Positions 59,067 to 64,000 of a stretch of DNA of 64,000 nt are shown in pieces (positions within the stretch are counted from its first letter, which is position 1; every line of letters begins with the position of its first letter). Made by a program: the position numbers and the translations under genes. The notes below the pieces were generated by a model. That model was given only the letters and a program-made list of their open reading frames with translations, searched no databases and was not told the origin of the DNA. Source of the DNA: an uncultured Siphonobacter sp. GTDB lineage: Bacteria; Bacteroidota; Bacteroidia; Cytophagales; Spirosomataceae. Where the stretch lies: NCBI GenBank assembly GCA_913775095.1, contig CAJYIW010000015.1, positions 1 to 64,000 on the forward strand, given 5' to 3'.

Positions 59067-59861
59067 TTACACAACCGGGAAATTGCCCCCATCCACTGCC
59101 AGGTTGGCTCCGGTAATGTAGGAAGCACGGGGAGATACCAGGAAGTGTACCAGCTCGGCAATCTCTATCGGATCGGCCATTCGCCCCAGGGGGACTCCCC
59201 CGACCCGGGCCAGCAATTGTTGAGTCATTTCTTCGGTACTGATGCCTGCGGTTGCAGCAAGCCCCTCGAGAAAGGTACTCATGGCTCCCGTTTTCGTCAG
59301 ACCGGGCGAAACCGTCACTACCCGTACCCCCTGAGCCGCTACTTCGGTAGCAAGGGATTTGCTATAGGCGTTCAACGCGGCTTTGGCGGCACTATAGGCC
59401 ATCGTGGTATCCCACAGGGGGAACATGCCGCTGATAGAAGAGATATGAACAATGACCCCCGATCCGCGGGTAATCATGGCAGGGAGTAACATTCGATCCA
59501 GTCGTACGGACGCCAGTAAATTCACCTGTAGGGCCTGATCCCAGTCTTCGTCGCTCAGGGTGCTAAATCCTCCAGCGGGGGCGTGGTTGGCTCCCATGTT
59601 ATTAATGAGGAGGTCTACCCCACCGAAGCGTTCATTGATCTGCATAGCCAGTCTGGTGACTTCACCAGCACGCGACAGATCGGCCGCCATGAAGTGAAAG
59701 TCTTCGCCCCATTCATCGGTTGAGCTTCGGGCGGTGATGATTACCGTTGCTCCGGATTGTTTCAGTCGCTGGGCAATGGCTTTGCCAATTCCTTTGGTCC
59801 CGCCGGTGACAAGGGCGATTTTTCCTTCCAGCTCTAAGCCGGATGCGTGTTCGTTCTGCAT
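59067..59861 (-). CDS. SDR family oxidoreductase
   Basis: A 264-residue NAD(P)-dependent short-chain dehydrogenase. TGGTKGIGKAIAQ is the cofactor-binding loop, NNMGA stands for NNAG, and YSAAKAALN gives the catalytic Tyr-Lys. It ends with a typical ASYITGANLAVDGG block. I start at ATG 59861; the longer frame to 59990 covers two operator-like sites and is not protein-like. It is downstream of, and codirectional with, the TetR gene. Substrate unknown; the arrangement resembles TetR-controlled detoxification genes. Confidence 0.92.
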   Translation of the reverse strand: MQNEHASGLELEGKIALVTGGTKGIGKAIAQRLKQSGATVIITARSSTDEWGEDFHFMAADLSRAGEVTRLAMQINERFGGVDLLINNMGANHAPAGGFSTLSDEDWDQALQVNLLASVRLDRMLLPAMITRGSGVIVHISSISGMFPLWDTTMAYSAAKAALNAYSKSLATEVAAQGVRVVTVSPGLTKTGAMSTFLEGLAATAGISTEEMTQQLLARVGGVPLGRMADPIEIAELVHFLVSPRASYITGANLAVDGGNFPVV

Positions 59862-59873
59862 GGTCGTAAATTG

Positions 59874-59889
59874 TGAAATGATTGTTTCA
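59874..59889. promoter_or_regulatory. Putative TetR operator 1 (SDR promoter)
   Basis: TGAAATGATTGTTTCA, an imperfect inverted repeat of TGAAAYRA with 6 of 8 positions symmetric, 12 bp upstream of the SDR ATG. Confidence 0.6.
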
Positions 59890-59963
59890 AAATAAGGTAT
59901 AAAGATTCCTTTTGGAAGGTTGAGTATCCCTCTCTTCCGTCGTAGAGCAGGACAAACCTTTTC

Positions 59964-59979
59964 TAAAACAATCGTTTCA
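59964..59979. promoter_or_regulatory. Putative TetR operator 2 (between tetR and SDR)
   Basis: TAAAACAATCGTTTCA, same family as 59874-59889 and 60612-60627. It lies between the SDR start (59861) and the TetR stop (59997). Confidence 0.55.
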
Positions 59980-59996
59980 GAAAAGCTCAAAAAATT

Positions 59997-60575
59997 TTAA
60001 TGGAGTACTTGTTCGATCATGAATTGGGCTAATTTTTTAATCTTGAGAGGGTCTTTGTGAAGAATATACAGCTCATACCACCCGGTATAGGTGCTGATTA
60101 TATAATCGGCTACCAGTCCGGCATTGGTAGACGCGGCCATTTCCCCTTTTTTTACTGCCGATTGAATCAGGGTACTCAGGAACGTATGAGTAAAATCGTT
60201 GTCATCCCTGAGCAGCGTTTGAATGGTTCTGTCGTTAGGGGAAACCTCAAAAGCGGTCTTGATTGCAAAGCATCCATTGGCATCTTTGATGACCACTTCA
60301 GCTACCTCGTTAATAAAACTTTCCAGGGCTTCCCGTGGAGAATCGAAAGCATTGGCCCGCTGCTCCAGGAGCGTTCTTCTTTTGCGGGTATAATACCGGA
60401 GACATTCCAGAAATAGCTGATGTTTATCGCCCAGACTGTTGTACAAACTGCTGGAATTGATTTGCATGGCCGTCGTCAGATCTCTCATGGAAGTGCCGTG
60501 AAAACCTTTTTCCCAAAAGACATCTAAAGCCTTTTCAATCGCTTCATCAAGATCAAATGCAACAGTCCTGGCCAT
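59997..60575 (-). CDS. TetR/AcrR family repressor
   Basis: A 192-residue regulator. The N-terminal HTH (about 8-55) shows AIEKALDVFWEKGFHGTSMR and DLTTAMQINSSSLYNSLGDK. The C-terminal part is the helical ligand-binding domain, similar to the YxaF/TetR_C group by pattern only. It precedes the SDR gene on the same strand by 136 bp, and similar TGAAAC-type inverted repeats lie in front of both genes. It probably represses itself and the SDR gene until a ligand, perhaps a substrate of the SDR, binds. Confidence 0.92.
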   Translation of the reverse strand: MARTVAFDLDEAIEKALDVFWEKGFHGTSMRDLTTAMQINSSSLYNSLGDKHQLFLECLRYYTRKRRTLLEQRANAFDSPREALESFINEVAEVVIKDANGCFAIKTAFEVSPNDRTIQTLLRDDNDFTHTFLSTLIQSAVKKGEMAASTNAGLVADYIISTYTGWYELYILHKDPLKIKKLAQFMIEQVLH

Positions 60576-60611
60576 CGGCGTTCAGATTTTGAACAAAAGT
60601 AGAAGTTATTT

Positions 60612-60627
60612 TGAAACGATCGATTCA
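60612..60627. promoter_or_regulatory. Putative TetR operator 3 (tetR promoter)
   Basis: TGAAACGATCGATTCA with central CGATCG, 37 bp upstream of the tetR ATG. It matches the two sites near the SDR gene. Confidence 0.6.
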
Positions 60628-60804
60628 CAATCCGCTCTTTTTTGTTCACATTTCCTAAAAATCAAGCTAAACTACTGAAAAACAATACTTTAATTAAATA
60701 TCGTATCCAGGGGAAGCAACCCATAGGTAGAACACCCCTGACCGTAACACGGGAATTATTCACTAAAGACCTGCGATGCGTGAGCAGAGGCTACTGGACT
60801 CTGA

Positions 60805-61230
60805 TCAGGGAAAGGGTACCTGAGTCTTTTCGCGGGCGAGCCGCTGGTACCTGGCAATGGCGGCGTCTGGTTCGGTCTGGAGTTCGTTTAGTAAACCGGG
60901 ATCGATGGCCGTGGAGCCATGCCTGGTTCCCCACAAAAGGAGGGCGACAAGAATGGGGACCGTATCAATACCTTTTTCGGTCAGGTGGTAGATGAATTTC
61001 GATTTCTTATCGGAGGCTACCACCTTCGTTACCATGCCGTGAGTCTCCAGTAAGGCCAGCCGGTCGGCCAGGATGTTGGTCGCTATTTTTTCGGCTGACT
61101 GTAAAAATTGCCCGTACGTGGATTTTCCCCCAAATACTAAATCCCTGATAATGAGCAACGTCCATTTATCTCCCAGCACGTCGAGCGAGGTGCTCACGGG
61201 ACAGGTAGATCGCTGTTTTACTTCTTTCAT
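60805..61230 (-). CDS. HxlR family transcriptional regulator
   Basis: A 141-residue winged-helix regulator. The family's conserved N-terminus is complete: CPVSTSLDVLGDKWTLLIIR, with Cys at the usual redox-sensing position. Then follow GGKSTYGQFLQSAEKIATNI and LTEKGIDTVPILVALLLWG. I start at ATG 61230 (MKEVKQRSTC); a TTG nine codons upstream also opens the frame but falls inside an operator. It is divergent from the NmrA-type reductase gene. HxlR proteins paired with such reductases usually respond to electrophiles, quinones or aldehydes. Confidence 0.92.
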   Translation of the reverse strand: MKEVKQRSTCPVSTSLDVLGDKWTLLIIRDLVFGGKSTYGQFLQSAEKIATNILADRLALLETHGMVTKVVASDKKSKFIYHLTEKGIDTVPILVALLLWGTRHGSTAIDPGLLNELQTEPDAAIARYQRLAREKTQVPFP

Positions 61231-61247
61231 AAAATCATTTATTTTTT

Positions 61248-61300
61248 TTACTTGCAATTTGCAAGTAATTCACTTTACCTTTGACTTGCAAATTGCAAGT
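61248..61300. promoter_or_regulatory. Twin HxlR operators in the divergent promoter
   Basis: Two near-identical palindromes: 61248-61268 (arms TTACTTGCAA / TTGCAAGTAA with one central base, perfect) and 61284-61300 (ACTTGCAA A TTGCAAGT, perfect). Their centres are 34 bp apart, about three helical turns. They sit between the HxlR and reductase start codons, so one regulator would control both genes. Confidence 0.85.
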
Positions 61301-61331
61301 AAATATACGCGAATTTTTAAATCTTTCTACC

Positions 61332-62195
61332 ATGATTTTAGTCACTGGAGCCACGGGTGGATTAGGCCACCAGGTTATTGATTCTTTACTGACGACTACC
61401 CCGGCCGCAGACATTGCCGCCCTGGTCCGCGACGTTAACAAAGCCACGGACCTCAGGGAGCGGGGCGTAGACGTCCGGCCCGCTGATTATCTGGACTATT
61501 CGGCATTGGTGCAGGCCTTTCAGGGCATTGATAAGGTACTGCTGGTTTCCGCCGTGGCCTTCACCGACCGGGTACTTCAGCACCGCAATGTCATCGACGC
61601 CGCCAGGGAAGCCGGGGTGAAACACCTTTTTTGCACAAGCATCCAACGCAGCAGTAACTTCGTACTGACGGAAGTTACGGAAAGCGATTTAGCGACAGAA
61701 GCGTATCTGAAAGCGTCCGGACTCGTGTACACGATACTTAAAAACGGATACTACTGGGAAGGCCTTGCCTACCTGATTGGGAGTGAAGTACCGCACACGG
61801 AGATACGTTTCCCGGCCGGAGAAGGGAAGATTGCCTTCGTCAGGCGGAGTGAACTGGCCGCTGCTACGGCCGCCCTGCTGACGAGTGAAGGACATGAAAA
61901 CCAGGAGTACACGCTGTGCGGAAGTGAAGCCTATTCGTTTCACGACATCGCCCGGGAATTATCTGCGTTGGCAGGCAGGTCCATAACCTACCAGGACATT
62001 GCTTCAGAAGCTTATAAGGAGCAGAAAATAGCCGCTGGCTACCCCGAAATCGTCGCCAACTTCTTTGCTCAGTGGGGTGCCGCGACCCGGCACGGCATGC
62101 TGGCCGGAACGGACCCTACCGTCGAGCGTTGGTTAGGACGCAAGCCTGCTTCGCTGCGGGAGTATCTGAAAACAACTTATTTTCCAGGTTCCTGA
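61332..62195 (+). CDS. NmrA-like NAD(P)H-binding oxidoreductase (QorB-like)
   Basis: A 287-residue atypical short-chain dehydrogenase. The cofactor motif TGATGGLGHQ follows the ATG at 61332 directly (MILVTGATGGLGHQ). FCTSIQRSS and YTILKNGYYWEGLAYLI match QorB-type quinone reductases, and the usual SDR Tyr-x-x-x-Lys is not present in standard form. The frame upstream to 61281 covers the second operator and is not used. Divergent HxlR control supports a role in quinone or electrophile reduction. Confidence 0.88.
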   Translation: MILVTGATGGLGHQVIDSLLTTTPAADIAALVRDVNKATDLRERGVDVRPADYLDYSALVQAFQGIDKVLLVSAVAFTDRVLQHRNVIDAAREAGVKHLFCTSIQRSSNFVLTEVTESDLATEAYLKASGLVYTILKNGYYWEGLAYLIGSEVPHTEIRFPAGEGKIAFVRRSELAAATAALLTSEGHENQEYTLCGSEAYSFHDIARELSALAGRSITYQDIASEAYKEQKIAAGYPEIVANFFAQWGAATRHGMLAGTDPTVERWLGRKPASLREYLKTTYFPGS

Positions 62196-62363
62196 ACGCT
62201 TCTCCTGACGGCTGCCGTATTGTACCATTATGTAATAAAGGGGGGCGGAATAAATTCCGGCAAAAGAGCTTACTCTACTTTGTTTGAGGGCTTTTTTCAG
62301 GTAAGCTGTCTCCCTTTCTCCTCTCTTTTACAAGCAACGGATTCCTTACGTAAGGCCTCAGGT

Positions 62364-62966
62364 TCAGCGTGCCTCATGCTCAGGGCAGTCCAGGCGAAGA
62401 TGGTCTGACTCCAGTGGAATGCGTAATAATCCGCAGTAATGCACCTGCTGATTGAGTTGGTAATGAATGCAGGTACTGCACATCCGCTGAATGGTAAGTA
62501 AGCCAGACTGGGTTAACTCATGAATGAGTTTGAATAACCCCTCATAGAGGCCGGTTTTCAGCCCGGGTTCCAGCCCCTGAATAAACGATTGCAGAACCGA
62601 AGAAAAATGGCCCGTTTGCTCCACGATTTGCTGTCCTGCTTCGGTTACCCGCAACTGATGACTACGGCTGTCGGTAAGGTGAGCGATCCGTTCGACCAGT
62701 TTTTTCTGATGAAGCACCTTGATGGCATCGCTCATCGTGGGTTTGGTGACGTTAAATTCTTTCGCCAGGTACCCGATTTTGCACTGCTGAGGTTCGTGAA
62801 AGGCCAGAAACAGCATGACCTGGATCTGAAGGGGGCTCAGTCCCGTCTGACGACTCTGTTGCCAGAGTAACACCCGGAACACTTCAGCCATGCGTTCGAG
62901 TCCCGCGATAATCTTCGCGTCTATTGAGCGGTTCTGGTAGTTTACATCAAAGGGAGAGTCACTCAT
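62364..62966 (-). CDS. MarR family regulator with C-terminal cysteine cluster
   Basis: A 200-residue regulator. The winged helix (about 30-135) includes GLSPLQIQVMLFLAFHEPQQ, YLAKEFNVTKPTMSDAIKVL and DSRSHQLRVTEAG. After it come about 40 residues absent from ordinary MarR proteins: CSTCIHY, then HYCGLLRIP and DCPEHEAR. The C-x2-C-x2-H-x9-C-x15-C spacing suggests a metal or iron-sulfur site and therefore redox or metal sensing. It overlaps the upstream small gene (TAATG). Its target is unknown, possibly its own operon. Confidence 0.88.
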   Translation of the reverse strand: MSDSPFDVNYQNRSIDAKIIAGLERMAEVFRVLLWQQSRQTGLSPLQIQVMLFLAFHEPQQCKIGYLAKEFNVTKPTMSDAIKVLHQKKLVERIAHLTDSRSHQLRVTEAGQQIVEQTGHFSSVLQSFIQGLEPGLKTGLYEGLFKLIHELTQSGLLTIQRMCSTCIHYQLNQQVHYCGLLRIPLESDHLRLDCPEHEAR

Positions 62967-63226
62967 TACAAATCACACGTTTCACAGTAGAGGTGATATT
63001 CTCGGTATAAAGGAGAAAATCGGCCCCCCGCACTGACCAGTTTCGTTACATCAACCTGATCTCCCGTAGCGAGAAAGACCTTCTCTTCCGGGGCTTGCCC
63101 GTCAAGCTTGAACAGAATAGTATCAAGGGTGATGAGCTCACGAAGGTCGGTAAAATATTGAACTTTAAGGTACCGGCGTTCCTGGATTAGCTCTTTTATA
63201 TACTTCCGAAAAGGCAGCGTTTCCAT
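62966..63226 (-). CDS. Small protein of unknown function, cotranscribed with marR
   Basis: An 86-residue protein with no signal peptide or membrane span. It has a basic N-terminal helix (FRKYIKELIQERRYLKVQYF), beta strands in the middle (ITLDTILFKLDGQAPEEKVF) and a C-terminal YCETC dipeptide pair. The stop overlaps the marR start, so the two are translationally coupled and probably work together. I see a faint likeness to small Sm-like/Rof proteins but would not name it. Confidence 0.75.
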   Translation of the reverse strand: METLPFRKYIKELIQERRYLKVQYFTDLRELITLDTILFKLDGQAPEEKVFLATGDQVDVTKLVSAGGRFSPLYREYHLYCETCDL

Positions 63227-63263
63227 AAATAAGGCATTTGATTGGAATGAAAAGTAAAGCAGA

Positions 63264-63284
63264 TAGCAGCCGGCAGGGCTGCTA
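63264..63284 (-). terminator. Hairpin after the edge gene
   Basis: TAGCAGCC (63264-63271) pairs with GGCTGCTA (63277-63284), loop GGCAG. On the minus strand it is followed by TCTGCTTTACTTTT. It lies 19 bp after the stop of the partial gene and 38 bp before the small gene. Confidence 0.65.
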
Positions 63285-63302
63285 CCTGACGAACGTCCCT
63301 GT

Positions 63303-64000
63303 CTATTTTTTCTTTACGGTATAAGGCAGAGAAAGGTTTCCGGAAAGCACTCCATACACCGAATACACGCCCAGCAGGGGTTTGTCGGACGTGCCGTGGT
63401 GGGCGGAACCATGGTCGGAGTGATGCATTTCCAGGTAACAGCTGACGGCATCAAACTTAAAATCAGTACGATTATTGATGCGATACGCGGGGATGGAAAC
63501 CCGAATGCTGGATCCTGTGGCAGCCACCCCATAACCCGGCGAGTCAAAATAAATGGGTACACCCGGAGCCGTCTTCGGTAGCACGACGGATGTATCATCT
63601 TTCTGAAAAGCCTTGACGCTCAGTCCGCCCGGCACGCGTTCATCTTTCTGTAACACGACCCAGTGCGGATGCCAGACCAGTCCGTCATTATCAAAGTTTC
63701 CGTCGTTGTTTTCGTCCCATAACGGCGTATCGTCCATATCCGGGTGCGAGGTAAGTGCTAAGGCCACAATGCCTTCCGTTGCTGAAAACCCAACATCCTG
63801 GGGCTTCAGGGTGGTTGGAAAGACGTAGGCCAGCACGGGAGCATTCGCCGTACTACCCGATGGCCTGGGCGTCGTGCGTCCGGCTTTTCCACTGACCTGA
63901 ATGCTCATTACCAGCAGATCCAGATCTGCGTGATAAACGGCTTCGGTTGAAGTGATTTTGAAGTCAGCGTTATTGTAGACCGCACCCGGATCTTTGCTCT
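63303..64000 (-). CDS. Uncharacterised protein, cut by the window edge
   Basis: The frame is open without a stop from the edge of the window to TAA/TAG-type stop at 63303, so at least 232 residues are encoded and the start lies outside. The ATG at 63908 is internal: codons before it (AVYNNADFKITSTEAVYHAD) continue the same style. The C-terminal part is a beta-rich domain with DTPLWDENNDGNFDNDGLVW, a possible calcium-binding loop, and a His/Asp stretch YLEMHHSDHGSAHHGTSDKP near the end that may bind metal. I do not recognise the family. No signal peptide can be judged because the start is missing. Confidence 0.8.
   Translation of the reverse strand, partial: SKDPGAVYNNADFKITSTEAVYHADLDLLVMSIQVSGKAGRTTPRPSGSTANAPVLAYVFPTTLKPQDVGFSATEGIVALALTSHPDMDDTPLWDENNDGNFDNDGLVWHPHWVVLQKDERVPGGLSVKAFQKDDTSVVLPKTAPGVPIYFDSPGYGVAATGSSIRVSIPAYRINNRTDFKFDAVSCYLEMHHSDHGSAHHGTSDKPLLGVYSVYGVLSGNLSLPYTVKKK

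Noticed and set aside
62346-62357. CCTTACGTAAGG palindrome as a MarR operator
   Set aside because: It lies at the 3' end of marR rather than at its promoter, and no second copy is seen.

Overview
The window looks like chromosomal DNA of a Bacteroidota bacterium, probably a Cytophagales (Spirosoma/Siphonobacter-like) species. Support comes from three SusC/SusD pairs, two hybrid two-component regulators (HTCS), a FecI/FecR pair, Bacteroidota-type -7 boxes (TAnnTTTG) and the general absence of Shine-Dalgarno sequences. The genus is an inference. No rRNA, tRNA, CRISPR array, transposase or phage gene was found.

Layout. (1) 120-9104: ECF sigma factor, FecR anti-sigma factor, a SusC receptor with an STN signalling domain, SusD and a GH36-like alpha-galactosidase. 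This is a cell-surface-signalling glycan locus. (2) 9105-10500: decayed DNA with a pseudogene broken by two in-frame stops and the C-terminal scrap of an outer-membrane barrel gene. (3) 10501-22204: a SASA-type esterase facing a minus-strand operon of two GH43 enzymes, a CE6-like esterase and four CE1-like esterase genes carrying five esterase domains. (4) 22619-31557: a second SusC/SusD pair and the first HTCS. (5) 31766-40542: a minus-strand operon of GH115 alpha-glucuronidase, GH10 xylanase, GPH-type sugar symporter, a cytoplasmic GH43 and GH95. (6) 41009-51586: a second HTCS, an exported Gfo/Idh/MocA oxidoreductase and a third SusC/SusD pair. Regions 3-6 together form a large xylan utilisation locus for acetylated and probably feruloylated glucuronoarabinoxylan. 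Surface binding and import would be done by SusCD, deacylation by CE1/CE6/SASA, backbone cutting by GH10, removal of (methyl)glucuronic acid by GH115, side-chain and oligosaccharide trimming by GH43 and GH95, and inner-membrane uptake by the symporter.

(7) 52098-53670: a three-gene hipB-hipS-hipT toxin-antitoxin module with three evenly spaced operators. (8) 53685-56086: a LytTR response regulator and its LytS-type kinase. (9) 56087-57047: non-coding DNA with hairpins and an inverted repeat pair. (10) 57048-64000: a small secreted protein, a serine hydrolase, a TetR-SDR pair, a divergent HxlR-NmrA pair, a MarR regulator with a C-terminal cysteine cluster, a small unknown protein and a gene cut by the window edge.

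The most informative new observation is a shared promoter design in front of three xylan-locus transcription units (SusC at 22619, GH115 at 40542, SusC at 51586). Each has two ACATTT-like half-sites exactly 21 bp apart, and a TAnnTTTG -7 box starts exactly 34 bp after the second half-site. This is the expected footprint of an AraC-type HTCS output domain and probably defines the regulon. The hipBST module with 41-bp operator periodicity is the second. I did not find a clearly new class of biological system.
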